Below the pieces are notes generated by a model that was not told the DNA's origin, did not search any database, and worked only from the letters and a program-made list of their open reading frames with translations. Below are positions 1-9,385 of a DNA stretch of 64,000 bases, piece after piece. Each line of letters opens with the position of its first letter. The stretch's first letter is position 1. Origin of the DNA: Niabella yanshanensis (GTDB lineage Bacteria; Bacteroidota; Bacteroidia; Chitinophagales; Chitinophagaceae); the NCBI RefSeq assembly GCF_034424215.1, contig NZ_CP139960.1, forward strand, positions 3,658,001 through 3,722,000, read 5' to 3'. A program made the position numbers and the translations under genes.

Positions 1-1545
1 ATCATCAGTATTTTAAAAGGTGTGAATGTGTTTGGCTGGAACAATGATTTTGACTTTTTTCCTAACCTCGTATTTAGCGGGCTTACCGGTACTTTTATTT
101 TCATCTATATCGTTTTATGGATCGTTTTACCGGAAGCGCTGACTCCCTATCAGAAAATGGAAATGCGCGGGCAAAACATTGATGTAAACACCATCAAACA
201 AAATGTACAAAACACCATGGGTGATATTGGAGAGCGCATGAAGAACTGGGGGAAAGAGGTGCAGGATTCTGCCGAAAAGTTAGGCAAACGGGCCGAAACG
301 TTTGGCCAGGCAAGGGGAAAACAATTTGGAAGGGAATTTACCTATGTGGCGCAGAAAAGCGGGCGGGGCATTGGTTACATAATTGCTATGATCTTTAAAG
401 CGATCTTTATTGTTATCGGCGGTATCATTGCAGTATCCCTGCTGGCCGTATTCCTTACTTTCCTGTTTAGCGGCTTTGCATGGGCGCCGGTAAATAATTT
501 CTTATGGACCAGCGAAACACAACAAATGCTGGGTTGGGGTACCCTGATCCTTTTCATAGGAGCACCGATAGTGGGTTTGGTGATATGGCTGATAAGAAGA
601 GTGATCAGTATTCGCACACCGGGTAATTATCTAAACTGGACATTCGGCGGTTTATGGGCTATTGGTTGGGTATGTCTGATGTTTTTTCTGGCGAGTATGT
701 CCACCGATTTTAAAAGATACGAGTCAATAGAAGAGACAGCGATTATTCAACAGCCGTCTAATGGGAAATTAATATTTAAAGTAAGTGAACCCGAATTGGT
801 GTATGAAGGCAATTTCGGCTGGTTGAATGATAATGGTAACGAATTGGAAGGTTTTAATATCACAACAGACACTTTGAACTTATCGACTATTAACCTGGAT
901 TTTCAAAAAAGCGAGGATAGTTTGTATCACGTGACTATTGTTAAACAAGCGATGGGTAAATCAGACGAGGAAGCTTTAGCCCGGGCAAAAAAAATAAAAT
1001 ATACGGTGAGCTCGACTGACAGTATATTGGACCTGCCGGCAGGTTTCTCCGTAGACAAGAGCAGCAAATACAGGGCGCAAAATGTATTGGTAGTTGTGCA
1101 GGTGCCGGTAGGTAAAAAAATAAATATAGAAAACACCGTGTTCTCGAAATTGAGTAATGTTAATATAGAGTTCAATAATGGCAGAAGAAGAGTTAGAAGT
1201 TCGAGGTATGTCACCAACAATATCAGGAGGTACCGTTCGAATACTGATTACACGATGCAAAGCGATGGAAGCCTGAAGAGTGATGATGATACTGACGTAG
1301 TGAAAAGCAGTAGTAAAGAAGGTGACGACAATTATCGCTGGGACGGCAATGGTGGATCTGCTGATTCAATGAAAGTAGTTCCGCCTGTTGCACCACCACC
1401 ACCGCCTCCTCCGGGCGCTGATACAGCAGAAGTATATCATTATAATCAGAGCCCTTCGCAAAATAAAAGCAAAGAAGAAATGGCCAGGGAACTGGAGCAA
1501 AAGCAAAAAGAAATAGAAGCTTTAAAAAAGAAACTGGCTGAGTAA
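1..1545 (+). CDS. PspC-domain membrane protein, 5'-truncated by window edge
   Basis: The reading frame is already open at base 1, upstream of the GTG at 22, so this is the C-terminal part of a longer gene. The first visible residues look like the end of a PspC domain: a hydrophobic helix ending in Val-Leu-Pro-Glu-Ala. Three more hydrophobic segments follow at about nt 380-480, 530-600 and 630-700. A soluble region of about 250 residues comes next, with a Pro-rich stretch (nt 1380-1415) and a charged C-terminal coiled coil of Glu/Lys/Gln residues. PspC proteins of this phylum are membrane proteins linked to envelope-stress responses. The exact role here is unknown. Confidence 0.75.
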   Translation: MISILKGVNVFGWNNDFDFFPNLVFSGLTGTFIFIYIVLWIVLPEALTPYQKMEMRGQNIDVNTIKQNVQNTMGDIGERMKNWGKEVQDSAEKLGKRAETFGQARGKQFGREFTYVAQKSGRGIGYIIAMIFKAIFIVIGGIIAVSLLAVFLTFLFSGFAWAPVNNFLWTSETQQMLGWGTLILFIGAPIVGLVIWLIRRVISIRTPGNYLNWTFGGLWAIGWVCLMFFLASMSTDFKRYESIEETAIIQQPSNGKLIFKVSEPELVYEGNFGWLNDNGNELEGFNITTDTLNLSTINLDFQKSEDSLYHVTIVKQAMGKSDEEALARAKKIKYTVSSTDSILDLPAGFSVDKSSKYRAQNVLVVVQVPVGKKINIENTVFSKLSNVNIEFNNGRRRVRSSRYVTNNIRRYRSNTDYTMQSDGSLKSDDDTDVVKSSSKEGDDNYRWDGNGGSADSMKVVPPVAPPPPPPPGADTAEVYHYNQSPSQNKSKEEMARELEQKQKEIEALKKKLAE

Positions 1546-1570
1546 TGGTTTTTTTGTAAACTACAATAAA

Positions 1571-2050
1571 ATGATCAGGACGTTACTGTTGTTGAGTATT
1601 GTTATGTTAGCCAACCTGGCCAGGGGACAGGAAAGCAGGGCATCGGAACTTTACAAAACTTTAAAGAACAGGGATAGCCTGATTTTTGAAGTTGGGTTCA
1701 ACCAGTGCAATCTTTCTCCCTATGATACATTGGTTAGTGAAGACCTGGAGTTTTATCACGATAAGGGAGGCCCTTCGTATGGCAAGGCCGCGTTTATAGC
1801 AACGGTTCAAAAGAATATATGTAACGGTAATTTTAAACCAAAGCGTGAACTGGCGGACAGCAGCCTTAAGGTTTTTCCCATGTACAATAACAATGTATTG
1901 TATGGGGCTATCCAGGAAGGCGTTCATCTTTTTTATATAAAAGAAGCTAACGGCTGGAAGCATACCAGTACAGCGGCATTTATTCATCTCTGGCTACTAC
2001 ACGGCGGGCGCTGGAAGCTGAAGCGGGTTTTAAGCTATGATCATCGCTAA
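1571..2050 (+). CDS. Exported NTF2-like (DUF4440-type) protein
   Basis: The 159-residue product has an N-terminal signal peptide (hydrophobic residues 3-17, then Arg-Gly-Gln). The rest resembles a single SnoaL/DUF4440 cone fold: an early acidic helix, a Ser-Glu-Asp-Leu-Glu-Phe-Tyr strand, and a C-terminal Trp-Lys-Leu-Lys-Arg-Val-Leu-Ser strand typical of the family. It starts 25 nt after the PspC gene and may be cotranscribed with it. A strong terminator follows at once. The family includes both enzymes and ligand-binding proteins, so no substrate can be assigned. Confidence 0.7.
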   Translation: MIRTLLLLSIVMLANLARGQESRASELYKTLKNRDSLIFEVGFNQCNLSPYDTLVSEDLEFYHDKGGPSYGKAAFIATVQKNICNGNFKPKRELADSSLKVFPMYNNNVLYGAIQEGVHLFYIKEANGWKHTSTAAFIHLWLLHGGRWKLKRVLSYDHR

Positions 2051-2056
2051 TTAAAA

Positions 2057-2086
2057 AAAGCCCATGGTTTAAATCATGGGCTTTTT
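2057..2086. terminator. Bidirectional intrinsic terminator
   Basis: A perfect stem (AAAAGCCCATG pairing with CATGGGCTTTT) with an 8-nt loop lies between two convergent genes. It has A runs on one side and T runs on the other, so it can stop transcription from either direction. Confidence 0.9.
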
Positions 2087-2090
2087 TATA

Positions 2091-2606
2091 TTAAAACTTG
2101 TAGGCCAGTCCCAGCCCGTTTTTGGTAGGCTGAATAGACATTTGTCCGCCACCATATTTTTTCATTTTATTATTGCCAATCACCCACATAGTAATACCAC
2201 CACCTACAGAAAGAGCGCCGAATGCAATTCCTACAGCGCCTGCAACTATTTTGCCATCTCCATCGGTAAGGTCGCCATCATAATAATTACCACTGAAATT
2301 ATATCCGTCATTCTGGTTATTACCATCAATGATCAATGCGGTACCACCAATGATCAGCCCGGCTCCCACACTGGTTAATATAATACCTCCGGTACGCAGC
2401 TTTTTGAACTTGCGGTATTTTTCCTCATTATAATTAAAGTTGTTTTCTGCGTTGTTGACAAAAATGCTTTTATTCGGATGCTCGATAGCAAGCTTCGCAA
2501 AATCCCGTTGAAATGCTGTATGGCCGGCGCTGTTACTAGTTTGAGCCTGCGCAGTGTAAAGACATAGGCTTGCAATGGTTGCTGTCAGCAGCTGTTTTGT
2601 TTTCAT
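2091..2606 (-). CDS. Small exported glycine-rich protein of unknown function
   Basis: The 171-residue product starts with a clear signal peptide (MKTKQLL... ending Ala-Gln-Ala-Gln). It has two glycine-rich hydrophobic segments, at about residues 73-93 and 120-140, that could be membrane hairpins or glycine zippers. The last residues (Leu-Gly-Leu-Ala-Tyr-Lys-Phe) end in an aromatic residue, as outer-membrane strands do. I do not recognise the family. It is monocistronic, convergent with the NTF2-like gene and divergent from the GH31 gene. Confidence 0.65.
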   Translation of the reverse strand: MKTKQLLTATIASLCLYTAQAQTSNSAGHTAFQRDFAKLAIEHPNKSIFVNNAENNFNYNEEKYRKFKKLRTGGIILTSVGAGLIIGGTALIIDGNNQNDGYNFSGNYYDGDLTDGDGKIVAGAVGIAFGALSVGGGITMWVIGNNKMKKYGGGQMSIQPTKNGLGLAYKF

Positions 2607-2704
2607 GTTGATTACTGTTTAGTTGAGCTACTAAAATACAATTTATTTGTTTTGTCCGGTGTCAGGGTATAGCTAATCTGCATTTGCGCATACGATTGTG
2701 CAGA

Positions 2705-2737
2705 TTGATCAATCCCCTGTACCATTAATTACTTTTG
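2705..2737 (+). promoter_or_regulatory. Bacteroidota-type promoter of the GH31 gene
   Basis: TACTTTTG at 2730-2737 matches the phylum -7 consensus TAnnTTTG. A TTG at 2705-2707 lies 22 nt upstream as a -33 element. The predicted start of transcription, near 2744, lies downstream of the GTG at 2698. This supports the ATG at 2773 as the translation start. Confidence 0.6.
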
Positions 2738-2772
2738 CTATTTGCATTTCAATCATTTCGATCTGTCATATT

Positions 2773-5700
2773 ATGTTCCGGAAATTTTTTTACACCCTGT
2801 CGCTTTTATGCCTCTTATCTCTTGGTTTTGTCTCTTTTACTTCAGCGCAAACTAATAATACGGTTATTACTTCGGCTAAAACGGTTAACCCCACCACGGT
2901 AGAGCTGCAGCTTAACAATGGCCGGCATATAATCATAGATTTTTATGCTGATCATATTTTCAGGCTGTTTATAGACAGCACTGCTAAACAATTGCGCGCA
3001 CCCGAAGCTAAACCTGAAGCGCAGATATTGGTGGATCAGCCGCGTAAACCGGTTACAAAAATGTCGCTTACCGATCGCGGAATGTCTTTCGAAATATCTA
3101 CTGGCAGCATTACTGTCAGGTTAGACAAGGCGTCATCGCAGTTTTCAATATTGACGAGTGGTGGAGAAACGATAGTACAGTCTGTAGAGCCGGTTAGCTT
3201 TGAAGCAGCCCAAACAACTGTTAAGCTAAAAGAGTCTGCTAATGAGTATTTTTATGGAGGAGGTGTACAGAACGGTCGGTTTTCTCATAAGGGCAGGGCA
3301 ATCGCCATTGAGAATCAAAACAGCTGGACGGATGGCGGTGTGGCATCGCCCAATCCTTTTTACTGGAGTACGAATGGATATGGAGTAATGGGACACACGT
3401 TTAGAAAGGGAAAATATGATTTTGGTTTAAAAGAAAAAGGAGTAGTAACGCTGTACCATGAAACCAATTATCTCGACCTGTTCTTTATGGTGAATAATGG
3501 TGCTGTTGCGCTGTTGAATGATTTTTACCAGCTAACCGGCCACCCGGTATTGTTGCCCAAATTTGCCTTTTACCAGGGACATTTAAATGCTTACAACCGC
3601 GACTACTGGAAGGAAGATACCACGGGCATTTTGTTTGAAGATGGGAAGAAGTATAAGGAAAGCCAGAAAGATAATGGTGGTATCAAAGAATCGTTAAACG
3701 GGGAGCTCGCCAATAACTATCGATTTTCAGCAAGAGCCGTGATCGACCGTTACAAACGAAATGATATGCCACTGGGTTGGGTGCTGCCCAATGACGGATA
3801 TGGCGCAGGCTATGGCCAAACGGGTACCTTAGATAGCAATGTGTTGAACCTTAAAAATTTTGGAGACTATGCCCGTAAAAATGGCGTGGAGATAGGGCTG
3901 TGGACCCAAAGTGACCTTCATCCAAAAGCTGGTGTCAGCGCATTGTTACAGCGTGATATTGTAAAAGAAGTCAGAGACGCGGGTGTACGTGTTTTGAAAA
4001 CAGATGTGGCATGGGTGGGAGCGGGGTATTCTTTTGGTTTAAATGGTGTGGCAGATGTGGCCAGGATCACCTCTCAATATGGAAAGAATGCACGTCCCTT
4101 TATTATTTCCTTAGATGGCTGGGCCGGTACACAACGCTATGCAGGCATCTGGAGTGGTGACCAAACCGGGGGACAATGGGAGTATATCCGTTTTCATATT
4201 CCTACTTATATCGGATCAGGATTGTCGGGTAATCCGAATATCAGCTCCGATATGGACGGTATATTCGGCGGCAAAAATATACCGGTTAATGTACGGGATT
4301 TTCAATGGAAGACTTTTACACCTATGCAACTTAATATGGATGGATGGGGATCGAACCCCAAATATCCTGAAGCATTGGGTGAACCCGCCACTTCCATCAA
4401 CCGCAATTATTTGAAGTGGAAGTCGGAGCTGATGCCTTATACCTACTCTATTGCCAGGGAAGCTATAAGCGGATGGCCGATGATCAGGGCTATGTTTTTA
4501 GACGAAGCAACTCCCTATACCTTAAGTGCCGCAACCCGCTACCAGTTTATGTATGGCCCATCGTTCCTTATAGCACCTATATACAAAGATACCAGATCTG
4601 ATAAGGAGGGCAATGATATCAGGCATGGGATATACCTGCCTAAGGGAACCTGGATAGATTATTTCACAGGTGAGCAGTATGAAGGGGGCCGTGTGATCAA
4701 TTATTTTAATGCGCCGCTTTGGAAGCTGCCGGTATTAGTGAAGCCGGGCGCTATTATTCCGTTGGCTAATGCAAATAATAATGTGCATGAGATTAATAAA
4801 GAGCTACGTATCTACGAGCTATACCCCGCAGGTGTTTCCGCATTTACAGAGTATGATGATGATGGCGTAACCGAAGCTTATCGTGGCAGTAAAGGGACTA
4901 CAACTGAGATCAGCATGAATGCTATTAAAGATAAGGTCTCGGTTGTTGTTAATACGGCAAAAGGAAATTTTGACGGCTTTGTAAAAGATAAAGAAACAGT
5001 GCTGAAGTTTAATGTATCTCAGCCGGCTAAAAAAATAACTGCCCGTGTAGGTGGTAAGAAAGTGAAATTGAAGCAGGTGGCATCAGCCGATGAATTCAAC
5101 AAGCAGTCCAATGTATATTTTTACAATGCAGCTCCGGAGTTTAACCGTTTTGCCACCGCCGGGAGTGATTTTTCAAAACAACATATTGCCAGGAACCCAC
5201 AGGTATGGGTAAAACTGGCGACTACCGATATCAGCAAAAGCAAGGTAGAAGTGACTTTAAGCGGATTTCTCTTTCATATCGACAATCAGTTCAGGAAAGC
5301 AACCGGAGTATTGAGCCCTGTTGCAGGCCTTACAGTGATCGATAGTAATGCGAAGGCATTTAGTTTGCAACCATCCTGGAAAAAGACGGATAATGCGGAT
5401 TTTTATGAAGTGCAGTTCAATGATATGTTGTATTCACACATCCTTGATACGTCCTTTTTACTCGAAGAACTGCAGCCCGAATCCGGCTACAGTTTCCAGG
5501 TAAGGGCGGTGAATAAAACCGGCCCATCTGCATGGGCTGCTGCAACAGGCAAAACCAAAATGAACCCTTTGCAATTTGCTATTAAGGGTATTGCAGGTTA
5601 TAGCACCGCTGCATCTCAGGGTGGCGAAGGCCTTAATAAGTTGTTTGATTTTGATGAGGATAATAACTGGCATACCCAATACGGAAAGAATGCCATACCC

Positions 5701-6588
5701 CTCGACCTGGTGCTGGATCTGAAGAGTGTTAACCAGCTGGATAAGCTGCAATACCTGCCCCGCAGCAGTGGCTTTAACGGCGTGATCCTGAAGGGAAAGA
5801 TCTATTATAGTATGGACCGGAAGTCCTGGACAGAAGCCGGTATGATTGCATGGAAACGCAGCAACGAGATCAAGGAATTTACTTTTACAACAAAACCAAC
5901 CGCACGGTATGTTAAACTAGAGGTTACAGAAGGTGTCGGCAACTTCGGATCGGGCAGGGAGATCTATGTATTCAAAGTGCCGGGCAGCGCAAGCTATATC
6001 CCCGGTGATATTAATAATGATGGCAAAATCGACCACAATGACCTTACTTCCTATACCAACTATACCGGTTTGCGTAAAGGAGACGGAGACTTTGAAGGTT
6101 ATATCAGTAATGGTGATATTAACAAAAATAACCTGATAGACGCTTTTGATATTTCCAATGTGACAACACAGCTGGATGGAGGCGTGTCGCGTGACTCAGC
6201 GGGAAAACTGAGCGGGAAATTGGTCCTGGCCTCTAATAAGGCTTACTATAAGAAAGGGGATAATATTGAAATAACGATAAAAGGGCACAATCTGGATGGT
6301 GTAAATGCTTTGAGTTTTGCATTGCCTTATGATGCCTCGAAATATGAATACATAGGTACACAAACTACCGGCACCGGGGCAATGGAGAACCTTACTTACG
6401 ACCGGTTGCATACGAATGGTACCAAAGCCCTGTATCCCGCTTTCGTTAATGTGGGTAAAAAAGAGCTGTTAAACGGCAGTGCCGAATTATTCATCATTAA
6501 GATGAAGGCTAAGCAGGATCTGACATTTGATTTGAAAGCCACAGATGGCATACTCGTGGGTAAAGACCTGGATACAGTTACGTTTTAA
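2773..6588 (+). CDS. Secreted GH31 glycoside hydrolase with FN3, F5/8-type C, dockerin-like and cohesin-like domains
   Basis: I start the protein at ATG 2773 (1271 aa) because it opens with a signal peptide ending Thr-Ser-Ala-Gln and the promoter lies upstream. Order of domains: GH31 N-terminal beta-sandwich (about 30-260), TIM barrel (about 260-600), C-terminal beta domains, FN3 (about 846-930), discoidin/F5/8-type C (about 935-1075), a dockerin-like pair of Asp-rich Ca loops (starting at Asp1079 and Asp1115), and a cohesin-like beta domain (about 1147-1271). The likely nucleophile is Asp411 in Lys-Thr-Asp-Val-Ala-Trp. The likely acid/base is Asp463 in Trp-Ser-Gly-Asp-Gln. This architecture and the Asp-Val-Ala-Trp context recall the alpha-N-acetylgalactosaminidase branch of GH31 more than plain alpha-glucosidases, but I hold that loosely. 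It should act outside the cell or in the periplasm. Confidence 0.85.
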   Translation: MFRKFFYTLSLLCLLSLGFVSFTSAQTNNTVITSAKTVNPTTVELQLNNGRHIIIDFYADHIFRLFIDSTAKQLRAPEAKPEAQILVDQPRKPVTKMSLTDRGMSFEISTGSITVRLDKASSQFSILTSGGETIVQSVEPVSFEAAQTTVKLKESANEYFYGGGVQNGRFSHKGRAIAIENQNSWTDGGVASPNPFYWSTNGYGVMGHTFRKGKYDFGLKEKGVVTLYHETNYLDLFFMVNNGAVALLNDFYQLTGHPVLLPKFAFYQGHLNAYNRDYWKEDTTGILFEDGKKYKESQKDNGGIKESLNGELANNYRFSARAVIDRYKRNDMPLGWVLPNDGYGAGYGQTGTLDSNVLNLKNFGDYARKNGVEIGLWTQSDLHPKAGVSALLQRDIVKEVRDAGVRVLKTDVAWVGAGYSFGLNGVADVARITSQYGKNARPFIISLDGWAGTQRYAGIWSGDQTGGQWEYIRFHIPTYIGSGLSGNPNISSDMDGIFGGKNIPVNVRDFQWKTFTPMQLNMDGWGSNPKYPEALGEPATSINRNYLKWKSELMPYTYSIAREAISGWPMIRAMFLDEATPYTLSAATRYQFMYGPSFLIAPIYKDTRSDKEGNDIRHGIYLPKGTWIDYFTGEQYEGGRVINYFNAPLWKLPVLVKPGAIIPLANANNNVHEINKELRIYELYPAGVSAFTEYDDDGVTEAYRGSKGTTTEISMNAIKDKVSVVVNTAKGNFDGFVKDKETVLKFNVSQPAKKITARVGGKKVKLKQVASADEFNKQSNVYFYNAAPEFNRFATAGSDFSKQHIARNPQVWVKLATTDISKSKVEVTLSGFLFHIDNQFRKATGVLSPVAGLTVIDSNAKAFSLQPSWKKTDNADFYEVQFNDMLYSHILDTSFLLEELQPESGYSFQVRAVNKTGPSAWAAATGKTKMNPLQFAIKGIAGYSTAASQGGEGLNKLFDFDEDNNWHTQYGKNAIPLDLVLDLKSVNQLDKLQYLPRSSGFNGVILKGKIYYSMDRKSWTEAGMIAWKRSNEIKEFTFTTKPTARYVKLEVTEGVGNFGSGREIYVFKVPGSASYIPGDINNDGKIDHNDLTSYTNYTGLRKGDGDFEGYISNGDINKNNLIDAFDISNVTTQLDGGVSRDSAGKLSGKLVLASNKAYYKKGDNIEITIKGHNLDGVNALSFALPYDASKYEYIGTQTTGTGAMENLTYDRLHTNGTKALYPAFVNVGKKELLNGSAELFIIKMKAKQDLTFDLKATDGILVGKDLDTVTF

Positions 6589-6605
6589 GTTCATTATATG
6601 ACAAC

Positions 6606-6643
6606 AAAAGGCGATATGCGTTCTGATGCATATCGCCTTTTGT
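6606..6643. terminator. Bidirectional intrinsic terminator
   Basis: A perfect 14-bp stem (6606-6619 with 6628-6641) has A/T tails on both sides. It separates the convergent GH31 and GH78 genes. Confidence 0.92.
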
Positions 6644-6657
6644 TTAAATGAACCGCG

Positions 6658-9351
6658 TTATTGCTTTACAGCAAAGGAATATTTACCTGAACCGGTTTCT
6701 ACTACTATATAACCATCTTCCCGGCCTGTAACTTTAATGTCTTTTGAAGAAGATAAGGGCGCGTTGCTCTCTGTTATCTTGCTTATGTCAGTTCCGGGAA
6801 TATAGATAGTGGCCCTGGTATTAGCAGGAATTTCTACCTGCATGCTGATTTGGGCACTATCCTTTTTCCAGGCATTACTTAATGTGCCATAGTAAGTTTG
6901 TAAAGATGCACTGGCATGTGTGAATTTGCCACCGATATGTGGTTTTACCTGTATGTGTTTATAACCTACTCCATCTTCATAAGTGTCTAAGCCGACCATC
7001 TTCCTGTACATCCAGTCGCCGATGGCGCCATAAGCATAGTGGTTGAAGGAGTTCATCGTGGGTGTTTGAAAAGAACCGTCTGTTTTAATACCGTCCCATC
7101 TTTCCCAAATGGTAGTAGCGCCCATCTTCACCGGGTAAAGCCAGGATGGATAAGTGTCCTGCATTAACAAAGTATAAGCCAGATCGCTATGCCCAAACCG
7201 GGTCAATACATGGCACAAATAAGGCGTGCCTAAAAAACCTGTTGTAAGGTGGTTATGATATCGTTTAATATTTTCTACCAGTCGATCGGCTGCTTGTTGG
7301 CGGCTGTTTTCGGGCAGCATATCAAACTGTAATGCTAATACATAGGCTGTTTGCGTTCCTGAAACCAGCCGGCCGGTTGCGGTAACATATTCTTTATTAA
7401 AAGCCGCTTTTATTCTCTGCAGCAGGTTTGTATAAGTGGTAACATCTGCAGTATTTTCCAATACCTTAGCCGTATTGATCAGTAGCTGTGTGGAGTGCGC
7501 ATAAAAACATTGGGCAATCAGGTGCTTATCTGTAACGGCACTGCTGCCGTCATTATCATCAAAGGGGCGATAAAATAACCAGTCTCCGAAATGCCAGGTA
7601 GTGTTCCAGAGATCGTCTTTTGTAGTGCGACGTACACTTTCTACAAAGGCTTTCATGCTATTGTATTGGGTGGCAAGGATGCGTTTGTCACCGTAAGCGA
7701 TGTACATATCCCAGGGCACAATAGTCGCCACATCGGCCCAGCCCGCGCTGTTGCCATCTTTACCTAATGCATTAGGGATTACATGTGGTACCAGTCCATC
7801 TATCTGGTCTGCTTCCACATCGCGCATCCATTTGGCAAAGAAATTATTGACGTTCATATTGAAGGACGCTGTCCTTGAAAATGCCTGTGCGTCCCCGGTC
7901 CAGCCCAGGCGTTCGTCGCGCTGGGGACAATCAGTAGGCACATCCAGGAAATTACCCTTTTGTCCCCATTGAATATTATGTTGCAGCTGATTGATCAGCG
8001 AATCAGAACTATTGAAAATACCGGTTGGTTTCATGTCAGAATACAGGGCATAGGCCGTAAAGTGCTCCGGTTTCAATTCGCCGGGGTAACCTTCTACTTT
8101 CACGTACCTGAATCCCTGCCAGGTAAAGTAGGGGTGAAAGGTTTCTGAACTTCCCCCTTTTAAGATATACTTATTCTGTGCTTTTGCAGCACGCAGGTTT
8201 TCGGTATAAAAGTTTCCTTTTTTGTCCAATACTTCTGCATGAGATAATAATACTGAATCTCCTGCTTTACCGGTCACCTTCATCTCTACCCACCCAACCA
8301 GGTTCTGGCCAAAGTCGATTACTTTTTCACCAGCGGGTGTAGTAATTATTTTGAGGGCTTTAAATGATTCCTGCTTTTTTACCGCTTCGTTTACCGTGGT
8401 AACGATGTTGGTAAGCGGGTAATTTTTTACCTGTACAGCAGCCCAGCTCTTGTCGTCATGGTTATTCGTGTTCCAATTCAATTTTTCTTTACGGGCGTCG
8501 ATGGTTTCACCGTTGTAGATCTCCGAATAGGTAACGGAGCCTGTTTCCGATTTCCAGCTGCCGTCGGTGGCCACTATATCTTTACTGCCATCAGCATATT
8601 CAATATTAATCTGCATCAGCAGTCCCAGGGTCTTTCCGTAAATATTGCCATTGTTGTTCCATCCCAATACACTTCGGTACCAGCCGTTGCCCAACATTGC
8701 GCCAACGGTGTTAGCGCCCTGTTGTAGCAGATGGGTTACGTCATAAGACTGATACTGCAGCCTCTTATTGTAAGAAGTCCAACCCGGAGTCAGCCAGGCA
8801 TCGCCGATGCGCTTGCCATTCAGGTAGGCTTCATACATGCCGTGAGAAGTGATATAGGCTGTGGCTGATTTAATTTTCTTGCCGGTGGAAAAACTTTTGC
8901 GAAAAAGTTGTGAAGGTCTTGAGGGCGCTTCTGTTATGCCGGATTCAATCCATTGGGCTTTCCAGTCGCCCGGGCTCATTAATCCCATCTGGAAAGAAGC
9001 AGGAGCGCTCCAGGCAGCGCTTTTACCGTTTTGGTCCCACACTTTTACCTGCCATTGATATTTTTCATTGGCCACCAGTGGGCTTCCTTTGTAAGCTACA
9101 TGAACAGAAGAGTCCGTGTTAACCTTGCCTGAACTCCATACGATATTCTTGCCACTGCTTACTTTTATCTCGTAAGCACTTTGTAAGGTATTTCTTTGCT
9201 TGCTTTGGATTTGCCAGCTAAAGCGGGGTTGACCTTCCATGATGCCTGCCGGATTATCGAGGTTCTCCAGCAATAATTTTCCGGCAGAAGTTTGTGCGTG
9301 CCCTACTGTAAAAAATGCACAGGTCAAAATTGAAGCAATCGTTTTTTTCAT
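6658..9351 (-). CDS. Secreted GH78 alpha-L-rhamnosidase
   Basis: The 897-residue protein has a signal peptide (MKKTIASIL... His-Ala-Gln). N-terminal beta-sandwich domains typical of bacterial rhamnosidases come first, including the Trp-x-Ala-x-Trp-Ile region near 130. An (alpha/alpha)6 barrel follows, with the family signature Asp-Cys-Pro-Gln-Arg-Asp-Glu-Arg-Leu-Gly-Trp-Thr-Gly-Asp at about residues 472-488, which contains the acidic catalytic residues. A C-terminal beta domain closes the protein. It should release terminal L-rhamnose from plant or microbial glycans and glycosides. The start codon lies directly behind a hairpin with a T run, so expression may depend on read-through or on a promoter inside the preceding gene. 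No transporter is adjacent. Confidence 0.93.
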   Translation of the reverse strand: MKKTIASILTCAFFTVGHAQTSAGKLLLENLDNPAGIMEGQPRFSWQIQSKQRNTLQSAYEIKVSSGKNIVWSSGKVNTDSSVHVAYKGSPLVANEKYQWQVKVWDQNGKSAAWSAPASFQMGLMSPGDWKAQWIESGITEAPSRPSQLFRKSFSTGKKIKSATAYITSHGMYEAYLNGKRIGDAWLTPGWTSYNKRLQYQSYDVTHLLQQGANTVGAMLGNGWYRSVLGWNNNGNIYGKTLGLLMQINIEYADGSKDIVATDGSWKSETGSVTYSEIYNGETIDARKEKLNWNTNNHDDKSWAAVQVKNYPLTNIVTTVNEAVKKQESFKALKIITTPAGEKVIDFGQNLVGWVEMKVTGKAGDSVLLSHAEVLDKKGNFYTENLRAAKAQNKYILKGGSSETFHPYFTWQGFRYVKVEGYPGELKPEHFTAYALYSDMKPTGIFNSSDSLINQLQHNIQWGQKGNFLDVPTDCPQRDERLGWTGDAQAFSRTASFNMNVNNFFAKWMRDVEADQIDGLVPHVIPNALGKDGNSAGWADVATIVPWDMYIAYGDKRILATQYNSMKAFVESVRRTTKDDLWNTTWHFGDWLFYRPFDDNDGSSAVTDKHLIAQCFYAHSTQLLINTAKVLENTADVTTYTNLLQRIKAAFNKEYVTATGRLVSGTQTAYVLALQFDMLPENSRQQAADRLVENIKRYHNHLTTGFLGTPYLCHVLTRFGHSDLAYTLLMQDTYPSWLYPVKMGATTIWERWDGIKTDGSFQTPTMNSFNHYAYGAIGDWMYRKMVGLDTYEDGVGYKHIQVKPHIGGKFTHASASLQTYYGTLSNAWKKDSAQISMQVEIPANTRATIYIPGTDISKITESNAPLSSSKDIKVTGREDGYIVVETGSGKYSFAVKQ

Positions 9352-9380
9352 AAAAGAGGGTATTAAACTTTGCCCTCTTC
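9352..9380 (-). terminator. Hairpin ending at the GH78 start codon
   Basis: AAGAGGG (9373-9379, minus sense) pairs with CCCTCTT (9354-9360), then a short T run and the GH78 ATG follow. It could terminate the upstream gene, or act as an attenuator that masks the GH78 start. Confidence 0.6.
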
Positions 9381-9385
9381 AAACA

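Noticed and set aside
2698-2772. Upstream GTG start extending the GH31 protein
   Set aside because: The promoter -7 element lies downstream of it and the signal peptide begins at 2773.
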